In this document: positions 1 to 8,432 of the stretch, piece by piece
Numbering within the stretch: position 1 is the stretch's first letter
Layout of the letters: the number at the start of each line of letters is the position of its first letter
DNA from: Spirosoma pollinicola
GTDB lineage: Bacteria; Bacteroidota; Bacteroidia; Cytophagales; Spirosomataceae
NCBI RefSeq assembly: GCF_002831565.1
Contig: NZ_CP025096.1
Location: 3,263,027-3,327,026 of the forward strand
Length of the DNA stretch: 64,000 bases
Direction: 5' to 3'
Notes under the pieces: model-generated
Database searches by the model: none
Told to the model about the DNA's origin: nothing
The model's input: only the letters and a program-made list of their open reading frames with translations
Translations under genes and position numbers: made by a program

Positions 1-2
1 CC

Positions 3-59
3 GAACTGCAGTCCCAACAGGAATACGAAAATAACGTATTGACCGTTGCCTTAGTGTGA
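3..59 (+). CDS. C-terminal tail of a gene cut by the window edge
   Basis: Eighteen codons ending in TGA at 57-59 read ELQSQQEYENNVLTVALV, a composition that looks coding, while the other two plus-strand frames close earlier. The start lies outside the window, so nothing can be said about function. The alternative is chance, since any short edge segment can be open. Confidence 0.35.
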   Translation, partial: ELQSQQEYENNVLTVALV

Positions 60-205
60 AAAACAAGAATTGATTGACAAATAAATCACCCTATTAATCT
101 GAAACTGATACAAAACGGTGGTTCAGGTTTTGTAAATTTTCAGCATGGTGCGTTCGTTTTAAGAAGATGAAAGGCTAGTATCATGCCAAACGGGAAATAC
201 TCAGT

Positions 206-616
206 CTACGTATTTCGTAAAAGCCATTGTCTTGACTCGTTATCGTCAATAAAATAGCGCGACGAGCATTGTTCATTCAGACTGGTGGATGCCCGAATAA
301 CCATGTCGGCTCCCAGTTTGGAAAACTGGTTCAAGTCTGTTAAAATAACAGCCACTCTAACTTGCTGTGGTAAACCCGGGTTAGATTGTGGCAGCCATTG
401 CTGAATGAACCAATGGATATCGACCGGATTAAACATCCTTAACTGTTGCAAATTAATTGACCATCGTTTGATTAGATGCCGCTTGGCGAGGGCCATAATG
501 GCTAGTGAGCCATCCCTGAAGTTTTCGGAGGTTGGTATTCCCGTCCATGTTTGTTGTAATAGATGAATACCACACTCAACATTGACCATAACGTGCTCAT
601 TTTGATATGTTTTCAT
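206..616 (-). CDS. Hypothetical protein, possibly SpoIIAA/STAS-like
   Basis: About 136 residues with no signal peptide or membrane segment, so probably cytoplasmic. The second half has alternating hydrophobic segments (VRVAVILTD) and ends with YFIDDNESRQWL. That ending resembles the last helix of SpoIIAA-like STAS domains, where a Phe-x-Asp-x-x-x-Ala-x-x-Trp-Leu pattern is common. This similarity is weak and read by eye. I chose the ATG at 614-616 rather than an in-frame TTG 18 bases upstream. It lies just downstream of the 638-901 gene on the same strand, so the two are probably co-transcribed. Function unknown. Confidence 0.5.
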   Translation of the reverse strand: MKTYQNEHVMVNVECGIHLLQQTWTGIPTSENFRDGSLAIMALAKRHLIKRWSINLQQLRMFNPVDIHWFIQQWLPQSNPGLPQQVRVAVILTDLNQFSKLGADMVIRASTSLNEQCSSRYFIDDNESRQWLLRNT

Positions 617-637
617 GAGATTCAGTAAGGGCAAGGG

Positions 638-901
638 TTACTGAACATGTGGTGTAATGACCAAGTCTGCTTTGCCGGAGAAGGCCCGCTGTAACTCGGC
701 TTCGGCAAATCGGTAGGCATACATGAACTTGTCGTTCTCCTGTTGAATGATCCCCATATCTTCAAGTTTTACAACGTTGTTCCAAATGCGTTGCAGGCTT
801 CCATAAAAATCGTCTTCTGATTTCGAGAGTAATACCTGTAATGAGGAAGCCGGGTTATGGTTTTTTTGGCTGATTTCGGTTTGCATGAGTGTACGTTCCA
901 T
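638..901 (-). CDS. Small hypothetical protein (87 aa)
   Basis: An 87-residue protein starting at the ATG at 899-901, rich in charged and amphipathic helix-forming residues, with no signal peptide or membrane segment. The middle (LQRIWNNVVKLEDMGII) suggests a helical bundle. I do not recognise a family. It lies immediately upstream of the possible STAS-like gene on the same strand with about 20 bases between them, so the pair probably forms a small operon, perhaps regulatory. The pairing and the coding-like composition are the main support for it being real. Confidence 0.5.
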   Translation of the reverse strand: MERTLMQTEISQKNHNPASSLQVLLSKSEDDFYGSLQRIWNNVVKLEDMGIIQQENDKFMYAYRFAEAELQRAFSGKADLVITPHVQ

Positions 902-1512
902 GGGTTGTAGTATTCAGATTGTCCGCTGTCTCACGGGTTAAAAAGGTAACGTACAGGTCGGGCATCGGGCGTATCGAGGGTTGACGCAAACGGGTGAATC
1001 GTGGCCTATTTTAAGTTCTTTTAACGAAAGAGGTAGCCAAGTCAACTAGCTGCCTATGTGCGCTGATATTGTATATCAACGGTTAAAATGGCCTAATCAG
1101 GCTCTTAAACGCACTTTGGGTTTGTTACTATAGTTACGTCAGATCCCCCTGATTCGTTGCGGATGTTTTCATATGTGTTAGAGAAAGAGCCTGATTGGCG
1201 CGACTAATCCGACCGGTTTTCGAGGGTTCCGGCCATTAACCCAATAACCCAGCCTATAAATGCATGGACCCAAGATTGATTTTTCCTCATCCACCTGCTT
1301 AATTACTTAAAAACCATAAATGTGCCCAGATTTATGAATAAAACATAAAGAAGTAAAAATATTACAATAAAAACTTTCGTTTATTTTCGTTTATATTCCT
1401 ATTATTGCTTTTCATTTGCGATAAAGTACTCCAATGGTATCTATATCCGCGCTTTATTTTTGTTTTATTGTACTTTAGCTAATCAATCACAACTAAAATA
1501 GACTGGTTTGCT
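902..1512. other. Intergenic region upstream of the DeoR gene
   Basis: About 610 bases without a convincing gene between the divergently transcribed 638-901 gene and the DeoR-family regulator. The part from about 1290 to 1500 is strongly AT-rich and holds a tandem TTTCGTTTAT repeat (separate entry). It probably contains the promoters of both neighbours. I could not place a full promoter with confidence. The left half shows nothing recognisable. Confidence 0.6.
1375..1394. promoter_or_regulatory. Tandem TTTCGTTTAT repeat, candidate DeoR operator
   Basis: TTTCGTTTAT occurs twice in perfect tandem (1375-1384 and 1385-1394), about 120 bases before the DeoR-family gene. DeoR-family sugar repressors often bind repeated sites with a TTTCG or TTTCGTTT core near their own operon. 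Autoregulation through this site is therefore likely, but it is inferred from sequence only. Confidence 0.45.
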
Positions 1513-2277
1513 ATGTTGCCGAATCAACGCAGGGATAAAATACTCGAACTTTTAAAGGAGGATGGCTCTGCCAAAGTCATCAATCTGGCAAAGCTTTTCA
1601 AAGTAACCGAAGTCACCATTCGTCAGGATCTTGATAAATTGGAGAAAGATGGACTGGTTATAAAAGAACACGGTGGTGCCTACCTGAAAAACGTGGAAGA
1701 TCAGGTGCGGACTTTTTCGGTCGCCAATCAGGAGAATCTGGAAAAAAAAGCACTGATCGCAGCTAAGTGCCTGGAATTTATCGAGAGTGGCGACAGCATT
1801 ATCTTAGATTCCGGCTCCACGACGACCGAAATCGCCAAGAAGTTGCGGGGGTATAAAAACCTGACAGTGATTACCAATGCCTTGAATATCGCCCTGATTC
1901 TGGGAGCCGAACCGGGAATTGAAGTCATTATGACCGGGGGCGAATTCAAACCGCCAACCTTATCGCTGACAGGCCAGAAAGCCGCCGATTTTTTTAAAGG
2001 GTTGAACGTACAAAAGCTCTTTCTGGCTACAGCCGGTATATCGCTCAAATCGGGCCTGACGTACCCAAGTATCAGCGATATCGTGGTCAAAAAAGCCATG
2101 ATCGACGCGGCCGATACGACGTATCTGGTCGCCGATTCCACTAAAATCGGCAAGAGTGCTTTTGCCAGTCTGGGTGCCCTGTCGCTCATTGATTACATCA
2201 TTACCGATGCGGGCATTGAAGAAAAGCACAAACAGGTATTTCACGACAATGAAATTGAATTGATTATAGCGAGCTAA
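1513..2277 (+). CDS. DeoR-family transcriptional repressor
   Basis: A 254-residue regulator of standard length for the family. Residues 1-57 form the winged helix-turn-helix, with the signature RRDKILELLKEDG and the recognition segment VTEVTIRQDLDKLEKDG. Residues 75-235 form the DeoR C-terminal sensor domain, related to ribose-5-phosphate isomerase, with the phosphosugar-binding loop ILDSGSTTTEIAKKL. Such proteins repress sugar operons until a phosphorylated intermediate binds. Its stop is followed after 6 bases by the isomerase gene, so it heads the sugar operon and probably controls it, perhaps through the tandem repeat at 1375-1394. The inducer is likely a phosphosugar made by the FGGY kinase encoded at 11096 (inference). 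Confidence 0.93.
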   Translation: MLPNQRRDKILELLKEDGSAKVINLAKLFKVTEVTIRQDLDKLEKDGLVIKEHGGAYLKNVEDQVRTFSVANQENLEKKALIAAKCLEFIESGDSIILDSGSTTTEIAKKLRGYKNLTVITNALNIALILGAEPGIEVIMTGGEFKPPTLSLTGQKAADFFKGLNVQKLFLATAGISLKSGLTYPSISDIVVKKAMIDAADTTYLVADSTKIGKSAFASLGALSLIDYIITDAGIEEKHKQVFHDNEIELIIAS

Positions 2278-2283
2278 TAAGGT

Positions 2284-3708
2284 ATGAATGTAAAAGCGAC
2301 TGGCCCTATCACGTTAGGCGTCATTATTGGTAACCGTGATTTTTTTCCGGACAAACTCGTTGGTGAGTGCCGGGCCGATTTACTGACAGCCTTCCAGAAA
2401 GCAGGGATAAATCCCATTATGCTGGATGAGTCGACAACGAAACTAGGCGGTGTCGAGACGTTTCAGGAAGCCCAGAAGTGCGCGGAGTTGTTTAGGAAAC
2501 ATGCCGATGAAATTATGGGCGTACTGGTCGTGCTGCCCAACTTCGGCGATGAGAAAGGAATTGCCGAAACATTGAAACTGGCTCGTCTGGACGTTCCTGT
2601 ATTAGTGCAGGCTTACCCCGACGATTTAAATCGGCTCGACGTTGCCCGTCGGCGGGATGCATGGTGTGGTAAAATCTCGGTTTGCAATAATTTCTATCAG
2701 TTCGGGATTAAATACACACTGACCACCAAACACGTCGTACATCCGTCCGATCCGAGTTTCCATACGGATCTGGTGAATTTCATGGGCGTATGCCGGGTCG
2801 TAAAAGGCTTGCGTAATGTTCGGATTGGCGCTATTGGTGCGCGTCCCGGCGGATTTAATACGGTTCGGTATAGCGAAAAAATCCTTCAGCGAAACGGCAT
2901 TTCAGTCGTTACCGTCGATCTGTCACAGATTCTGGGCAACGCCAACAAGCTAACGGCCAGTGATGCATCGGTGAAGCAACGACTCGAAGCCATCAAGGCC
3001 TATACCCCTACAGGCCGCACCCCCGATGATAAGTTGGTTCAAATCGCCAAACTGGATGTAGTGCTGAATGACTTCATGCTGGAACATGCACTCGATGCAA
3101 CGGCCATCCAATGCTGGACGTCGCTTCAGCAGAATTATGGCTGTAACGTATGTACGAGCATGAGCATCATGAGCGAGAACATGCTGCCCAGTGCCTGCGA
3201 AGTTGATGTTACAGGTACATTGAGCATGTATGCCATGCAACTGGCCTCGGGTTCACCAAGTGCCCTGGTCGACTGGAACAACAACTACGCCGACGATGAG
3301 AACAAGTGCGTATTGTTCCACTGCGGCAACTGGGCGAAATCATTTTTACCGGATATCGAAATTAGTACCGCGCCCATTCTGGGAACCACCGTTGGGGAAG
3401 AAAATACCTACGGAGCTTTGTCAGGCCGTACACCCGCGTCTCCACTAACGTTTGGGCGTATCAGTACCGATGACCCAAAAGGCATTATGAAGGCGTATAT
3501 CGGTGAGGGTGCCTTGACAGATGACGCTCTGAATACGTTCGGAAACCGTGCGGTAGCTCAGATTGGTAACCTCCAGGGATTGATGCAATACGTCTGCAAG
3601 AACGGCTTTGAGCACCACGTAGTAATGAATGCCTCCAAAACCACCGGTATCCTCAAGGAAGCCATGGAAAATTATATGGGCTGGGAAGTGCATGTGCATC
3701 AGTCTTAA
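2284..3708 (+). CDS. L-fucose/L-arabinose isomerase-family protein
   Basis: A 474-residue cytoplasmic protein of the fucose/arabinose isomerase superfamily, which interconverts aldoses and ketoses with a divalent metal. The N-terminal half has the Rossmann-like layout of the family (GVLVVLPNFGDEKGIAETL). The C-terminal half has the conserved-looking stretch around CEVDVTGTLSMYAMQLASG, a likely source of metal-binding acidic residues, and a His-rich patch near GFEHHVVM. It follows the DeoR gene by 6 bases and precedes a split transketolase and a kinase, so it probably carries out the first intracellular step, from aldose to ketose. It is not a close match to classical FucI or AraA, and the substrate cannot be read from sequence. 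Confidence 0.85.
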   Translation: MNVKATGPITLGVIIGNRDFFPDKLVGECRADLLTAFQKAGINPIMLDESTTKLGGVETFQEAQKCAELFRKHADEIMGVLVVLPNFGDEKGIAETLKLARLDVPVLVQAYPDDLNRLDVARRRDAWCGKISVCNNFYQFGIKYTLTTKHVVHPSDPSFHTDLVNFMGVCRVVKGLRNVRIGAIGARPGGFNTVRYSEKILQRNGISVVTVDLSQILGNANKLTASDASVKQRLEAIKAYTPTGRTPDDKLVQIAKLDVVLNDFMLEHALDATAIQCWTSLQQNYGCNVCTSMSIMSENMLPSACEVDVTGTLSMYAMQLASGSPSALVDWNNNYADDENKCVLFHCGNWAKSFLPDIEISTAPILGTTVGEENTYGALSGRTPASPLTFGRISTDDPKGIMKAYIGEGALTDDALNTFGNRAVAQIGNLQGLMQYVCKNGFEHHVVMNASKTTGILKEAMENYMGWEVHVHQS

Positions 3709-3794
3709 CTTAATGAGTCACAGTTTTTTATGATGGATATGATCATTAAGATTTTTGACAATCGGTCGCTGCTGTACGGTTCAACCACAAAATT

Positions 3795-4616
3795 ATGACA
3801 GTCAATGAATTAGCTAATAAGTCGGTACAATACCGACGGAATATTCTCAAGTACATCATGGGCGCTAAGGCTGGCCATACAGGAGGGAGCCTGTCCTGTA
3901 TCGACATCCTGAATGTACTTTACAACAATGTGTTGAACATTAGCCCTGAAACGGCTAAATCGGCCACTCGGGACCGTTACATTCAGAGCAAAGGTCACAC
4001 GGTCGAAGCGCTCTATGTCGTGCTGGCCGACAAAGGCTTTTTTCCGGAATCTGATCTGGAAACGCTTTGCCAGTACAAGTCGCATTACATTGGGCATCCA
4101 ACCAAAAAAGTAGCAGGAGTTGAACAGAATACCGGCTCGCTGGGGCATGGGCTTCCGCTCAGTGTGGGTACGGCTATCTCGGCCAAACTGGATGAGCTGC
4201 CGTTTCGGGTCTTTACACTCATGGGTGATGGTGAATTACCCGAAGGTTCGAATTGGGAGGCTGCTTTATTAGCGTCGCATTATAAGCTCGATAACCTCTG
4301 CGCCATTGTCGATAAGAATACCTTACAAATTTCGGGACCCACCGCCGATGTGTGTAGTACCGATCCCCTCGACAAGAAATTTGAAGCCTTTGGCTGGGCT
4401 GTCCGGCAGGTTGACGGGCATGATTTTCAAGCCCTGACCGAAGCCTTCGATGCGCTGCCTTTTGAGCCGGGAAAGCCCAGTTTGATCATTGCCAATACCA
4501 TAAAAGGCAAGGGGATAAGCTACATGGAAAATCAATTGAAATGGCACCACGGCGTACCCGACAAAGAACAGTATGAACAGGCACTAGCGGAATTGACCAT
4601 AGCAGGGAAAGAGTGA
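3795..4616 (+). CDS. Transketolase, N-terminal (ThDP-binding) subunit
   Basis: A 273-residue protein matching only the N-terminal third of a transketolase. It has the thiamine-diphosphate motif starting at GDGELPEGSNWEAA (residues 144-157) and ending near VDKN, the GHTGGSLS loop, and the HP..K motif of transketolases (residues 101-104). Two-chain transketolases transfer a two-carbon ketol unit between sugar phosphates and need the C-terminal subunit, encoded here at 5716 beyond one intervening gene. Short split transketolases of this type are typical of dedicated catabolic clusters (for example those for apulose 4-phosphate or sulfo-sugars) rather than the housekeeping pentose-phosphate enzyme. 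Confidence 0.92.
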   Translation: MTVNELANKSVQYRRNILKYIMGAKAGHTGGSLSCIDILNVLYNNVLNISPETAKSATRDRYIQSKGHTVEALYVVLADKGFFPESDLETLCQYKSHYIGHPTKKVAGVEQNTGSLGHGLPLSVGTAISAKLDELPFRVFTLMGDGELPEGSNWEAALLASHYKLDNLCAIVDKNTLQISGPTADVCSTDPLDKKFEAFGWAVRQVDGHDFQALTEAFDALPFEPGKPSLIIANTIKGKGISYMENQLKWHHGVPDKEQYEQALAELTIAGKE

Positions 4617-4650
4617 AAGAGCGGGCCGCCATGCGGTAATTGAAAAATCA

Positions 4651-5691
4651 ATGAAAAAATTAGAGATTATGGTTTTGCACCTAAGGAAATTTGGGATGAG
4701 TCTTATCCTTATTTTAGGCACGTCGTTCGCTGCTCTGGCACAATCGAAGGGATTGGCGGCTGTGGAGCCTCGAATGCGCGTTATCGTGGATAACGATTTC
4801 AGTGGCGATCCAGACGGCTTGTTCCAACTGGCTCATTTACTAATGTCGCCATCGGTAGACATCCGGGCAATTATTGGCTCCCACTTAAATGAGCGTGATG
4901 GATTCGATCCCTCGAAAACACAGGCCGATAATGCTGCCAAAAAAGCGCGGGAAGTACTACAGGCGATGAATGTGACCAAAAACATTCCCGTCTTTGCCGG
5001 TTCAAATACTGCGATGGTGAATGACAGTACGCCCGTAAAAAACGAAGCCGTCAACTTCATTATCCAGGAAGCATTGCGTACTGACACGAAGACACCTCTT
5101 TATGTGGTTTGTGGTGCCGGACTTACCGAAATTGCTTCGGCTGCACTAACTAACCCCATGATTGCTAATAAACTGACAATCATTTGGATTGGTGGCCCAG
5201 AATACAGTGATTTGGCCCTTCCGCCACCGGGTTTTTCGGAGGTTGAATACAACCTGAACATTGACCAGGCGGCTGCTCGGGCGGTTTTCAACCGGTCTTC
5301 CCTGCCTTTGTGGCAAATACCCCGAAACGTGTACCGGCAATGCCTGCTTTCCTATGCCCAACTGCTGACAAAAGTGAAACCACGGGGTAAGGTTGGGGCT
5401 TATTTAAGCGGTACACTGGAGACGTTAATGGCACGGATTCAACGATTTATCAATATTGGCGAAACCTATATTCTTGGTGATAGCCCGCTGGTATTGCTAA
5501 CGGCCCTTCAGTCGTCGTTTGAGCCGGACCCTTCGTCGAGCTACTATGTAATTCGGCAGGCGCCCCGTATCAATCAAGCCGGGACGTATATTCACAACCA
5601 CGCTGGACGGCCGATTCGGGTGTATACCCAACTGGATACGAATCTGATGTTTGCTGATTTTTTCGCCAAACTGGAACTGATGAATCCGTAA
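4651..5691 (+). CDS. Secreted inosine/uridine-preferring nucleoside hydrolase-like protein
   Basis: A 346-residue protein with a signal peptide: a hydrophobic stretch near residues 13-30 ends in AALAQS, so the mature protein is probably periplasmic. The metal-binding Asp cluster of nucleoside hydrolases is visible as VDNDFSGDPDGL, with GGPEYSD and YNLNIDQAAARAVF further on. Family members hydrolyse the N-glycosidic bond of nucleosides, releasing ribose-type sugars. The gene sits between the two transketolase subunit genes, spaced 34 bases from one and 24 from the other, so it is co-transcribed with them. That placement suggests it supplies the sugar imported by the ABC transporter downstream. 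The exact substrate is unknown. Confidence 0.85.
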   Translation: MKKLEIMVLHLRKFGMSLILILGTSFAALAQSKGLAAVEPRMRVIVDNDFSGDPDGLFQLAHLLMSPSVDIRAIIGSHLNERDGFDPSKTQADNAAKKAREVLQAMNVTKNIPVFAGSNTAMVNDSTPVKNEAVNFIIQEALRTDTKTPLYVVCGAGLTEIASAALTNPMIANKLTIIWIGGPEYSDLALPPPGFSEVEYNLNIDQAAARAVFNRSSLPLWQIPRNVYRQCLLSYAQLLTKVKPRGKVGAYLSGTLETLMARIQRFINIGETYILGDSPLVLLTALQSSFEPDPSSSYYVIRQAPRINQAGTYIHNHAGRPIRVYTQLDTNLMFADFFAKLELMNP

Positions 5692-5715
5692 GGAATTCAC
5701 CCAATCAAGACAACC

Positions 5716-6696
5716 ATGGGAGATGTAAGTACAGTCGTCGATAAAAAAGCCCTACCGAACACGTCTCTGGCCAATCTGGATGTTTTTTCCAGTACGCTAC
5801 AGGAATTAGCGGCTACCGACAGGCATATTCTGGCCGTAACCAGCGATTCGCGGGGGTCGGGGAAGCTGGTGCCGTTTGGGCAAAAATTTCCGAAACAGAT
5901 CGTAGAAATTGGTATTGCCGAACAAAATCTGGTGGGTGTGGCGGCTGGTCTGGCCTCAACGGGCAAGAAAGTTTTTGCTGTGTCACCCGCCTGTTTTCTG
6001 ACAGCTCGCTCATTTGAGCAGATCAAAACGGACGTGGCCTATTCCAATAATCCGGTCAAGCTCGTGGGCATCAGCGCGGGAGTGAGTTATGGCGCGTTGG
6101 GTTCAACGCACCATAGTCTGCACGATTTTGCGGCTTTACGAGCGGTGCATAACCTGATCATCATTGCTCCAGCTGATAATTTCGAGACCGAACAGGCCAT
6201 CCGGCTGGCGGCTGAACTGGAGCACCCGATTTATCTACGATTTGGTAAAAAACCAATGCCCCTTTTGTCGGAAGACAACAAACAATTTGAATTTGGCAAA
6301 GGCCGTGTTGTGAATGAGGGCGACGATCTGGTACTCATTGCAACTGGCGAAACGGTGTATCCAGCCTTACAGGCGGCTCGCCAACTGGAAGCTGTACAGG
6401 GCATTCGGGCAACGGTCATCAGTATGCATACCATCAAACCCCTTGATTATGCGTTGCTGGCAACGGTGGCCGGAAAAGGTTGCCCAATCCTGACCGTCGA
6501 AGAACACAGCGTGTTTGGCGGATTGGGAGAAGCTTGTGCGTCGTTTCTGATGCAGAATGGCTTTCGTAACCGGTTCAGTATCATGGCCATTCCTGATGAA
6601 TATACCGTAACGGGCTCGCAGGTGGAGATATTTAATCACTACGGCTTGTCGGAGAGTGGCATCATGGCGAAGGCGTTAAGCTTACTTGATAAATAG
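5716..6696 (+). CDS. Transketolase, C-terminal (pyrimidine and C) subunit
   Basis: A 326-residue protein covering the pyrimidine-binding and C-terminal domains of transketolase. The catalytic Glu that activates the ThDP aminopyrimidine lies in EIGIAEQNLVGVAAGLA. The following SYGALGSTHHSLHDFA segment and the C-terminal nucleotide-like fold (GCPILTVEEHSVFGGLGEA) are also typical. It completes the enzyme started at 3795. The two halves are separated by the nucleoside-hydrolase gene, which is unusual, since split subunits are normally adjacent. It would consume the phosphorylated ketose made by the isomerase and kinase of this operon. Confidence 0.92.
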   Translation: MGDVSTVVDKKALPNTSLANLDVFSSTLQELAATDRHILAVTSDSRGSGKLVPFGQKFPKQIVEIGIAEQNLVGVAAGLASTGKKVFAVSPACFLTARSFEQIKTDVAYSNNPVKLVGISAGVSYGALGSTHHSLHDFAALRAVHNLIIIAPADNFETEQAIRLAAELEHPIYLRFGKKPMPLLSEDNKQFEFGKGRVVNEGDDLVLIATGETVYPALQAARQLEAVQGIRATVISMHTIKPLDYALLATVAGKGCPILTVEEHSVFGGLGEACASFLMQNGFRNRFSIMAIPDEYTVTGSQVEIFNHYGLSESGIMAKALSLLDK

Positions 6697-6721
6697 TCAC
6701 GCTGTCATTACTGATTTTACC

Positions 6722-7660
6722 ATGAAAAGACGCTATTTCTGGGTACCGGTTCTGATGCTTCTGGTAGGAAGCTGCGGCCCTAAAAACACGACAAACCAGC
6801 CCAAAAAAGTAGCGGTAATTATATCGACGCTTAACAATCCCTGGTTTGTAGTGCTTGGCGAAACGGCTGCGGCACAGGCAAAGGCACTGGGGTATGAAAC
6901 CAAGCTGTTTGATTCCCAGAACAATACAGCCCTTGAAGCGGACCATTTTGAGAACGCCATCGTGTCGGGCTTCGATGCCATCTTGCTCAACCCAACCGAT
7001 TCCGACGGGTCTATCGTCAATGTCATGAAGGCTAAAGAGGCTGGTATTCCCGTGTTCTGTATGGACCGCGAGGTGAACTCGACCAAGGCGGCTACCTCGC
7101 AGATACTGTCTGACAACTATTCGGGCTGTGTGGCGATCGGGAAGGAGTTCGTTCAGGATTTAAACAAAAAAGGAGACTACGTTGAAATTCTCGGTTTAGT
7201 GGGCGATAACAATACCTGGAACCGCTCGAAGGGGTTTCATAGTGTCGTGGACCACTATCCGGGTTTGAAAATGGTGGCGCAACAAAGCGCAGATTTCGAC
7301 CGGAACAAAGCATTGGACGTACTGGAATCCATTCTACAGGCTCACCCGAACATCAGCGCGGTCTTTTGCGGGAATGATGCTATGGCAATGGGGGCCTATC
7401 AGGCGTTGGTAGCCGCTGGCAAGGCCAAAGACGTTGGTGTATATGGTTTCGATGGTGCCGATGATGTGATGAATTCCATTCGGGACGGTAAAATCAAGGC
7501 GACCGGGTTGCAGGCACCCCAGATGATGGCCAAAGCAGCTGCTCAATTTGCCGATGACTATTTTAAAGGTAAGAGCGACTTCGCCCAGAAAGTCCCGGTG
7601 GCCGTTGAGTTAGTCGACCAGGAAACGATCAAGGATTACGCAACCCCCAAAAAACGCTAG
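6722..7660 (+). CDS. Ribose-type ABC transporter substrate-binding lipoprotein
   Basis: A 312-residue sugar-binding protein of the periplasmic-binding-protein I fold. I start it at the ATG at 6722 because a lipoprotein signal follows directly (MKRRYFWVPVLMLLVGSCG), with the lipidated Cys in LVGSC; an in-frame TTG at 6686 overlaps the transketolase gene. The mature part has VAVIISTLNNPWFVVLGE, typical of RbsB-like proteins, and a hinge region near VYGFDGADDVM. It delivers a pentose-like sugar to the membrane components encoded at 8433 and 10019. The ligand cannot be fixed from sequence; ribose, apiose and allose are possible. Confidence 0.92.
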   Translation: MKRRYFWVPVLMLLVGSCGPKNTTNQPKKVAVIISTLNNPWFVVLGETAAAQAKALGYETKLFDSQNNTALEADHFENAIVSGFDAILLNPTDSDGSIVNVMKAKEAGIPVFCMDREVNSTKAATSQILSDNYSGCVAIGKEFVQDLNKKGDYVEILGLVGDNNTWNRSKGFHSVVDHYPGLKMVAQQSADFDRNKALDVLESILQAHPNISAVFCGNDAMAMGAYQALVAAGKAKDVGVYGFDGADDVMNSIRDGKIKATGLQAPQMMAKAAAQFADDYFKGKSDFAQKVPVAVELVDQETIKDYATPKKR

Positions 7661-7663
7661 GCC

Positions 7664-8296
7664 ATGCCCAAAAAAAGCCTGAAATACGCCGGACTATTGG
7701 TATTGCTGGGACTCGTTGCCTACAACTCCGTTTATTTTAAAAAGCTGGACGAAGTAAAAGCCGTCACTGGCCCCAATACGACTCAAAAATTCAGTGCTAC
7801 CACGTATGCCCAAACGTTCTGGACGTCGAAACTCCTGCCTGAGGCACCCAAAGCTCCCGACTTTAGTTTGCTTCTGTCTCAGTTGAAAACGGATTCTGAA
7901 ACGGCATTTGGTGCGTATTCGCATGCACTGGGCATTGGGAATATTCGCTACTTTCTGGTGAAAGGGGAGGGTGTGATTACTGCTATTGGTCCAAACGATG
8001 TAACGGTCACGTTGCCAACCGGTGAAGTCGTGCGACTGGCTACCGAATACATTTTCGGCAATGCCGCCCGCGATGCCTCCGGTCTGATCAAAATCACCGA
8101 GTTTGAGAATACAGATGATCTGAACAACGTTTCGGCCGCTATCGACGCCATTATCCGGGAAAAGGTAGTGCCACCCTTCAGAGCCAGTTCAAAAATTGGA
8201 GAGGCTGTGAAGTTTACTGGCGCTATTGAACTCAATAAGGAACACCTGCACCTGGAAAATCTGGAAGTAGTTCCGATTTCGGTAACTCTGAAATAG
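7664..8296 (+). CDS. DUF2291-family protein associated with the sugar ABC transporter
   Basis: A 210-residue protein with a single N-terminal hydrophobic segment (residues 6-22) and no lipobox, so it is probably anchored in the inner membrane and exposed to the periplasm. The rest resembles DUF2291, a family found beside ribose-type ABC transporter genes, including the stretch GVITAIGPNDVTVTLPTG. It starts 3 bases after the binding-protein stop, so the two are translated together. Its role is unknown; a periplasmic accessory to the transporter is the usual guess. A long inverted repeat separates it from the ATPase gene. Confidence 0.75.
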   Translation: MPKKSLKYAGLLVLLGLVAYNSVYFKKLDEVKAVTGPNTTQKFSATTYAQTFWTSKLLPEAPKAPDFSLLLSQLKTDSETAFGAYSHALGIGNIRYFLVKGEGVITAIGPNDVTVTLPTGEVVRLATEYIFGNAARDASGLIKITEFENTDDLNNVSAAIDAIIREKVVPPFRASSKIGEAVKFTGAIELNKEHLHLENLEVVPISVTLK

Positions 8297-8299
8297 TGG

Positions 8300-8418
8300 T
8301 TTTTTGTCATCCCGACGATAGGACCGGGCCGCCGGAGCGGAGATGTTAGGCTTGACTAATACACGACTTTAAGATCCCCGCTCCGGCGGCCCGGTCCTAT
8401 CGTCGGGATGACAAAAAA
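8300..8418. repeat. 41-bp perfect inverted repeat inside the operon
   Basis: The arms at 8300-8340 and 8378-8418 are exact reverse complements, separated by 37 bases. The outer end reads TTTTTTGTCATCCCGACGA, shared with the elements at 25839-25936 and 49357-49450, while the inner part differs. It fills the gap between the DUF2291 and ATPase genes and would form a very stable hairpin in the mRNA. It could stabilise the upstream message or lower expression of the membrane components, or be a REP-like mobile relic. Confidence 0.9.
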
Positions 8419-8432
8419 ACATACCCCCAACC

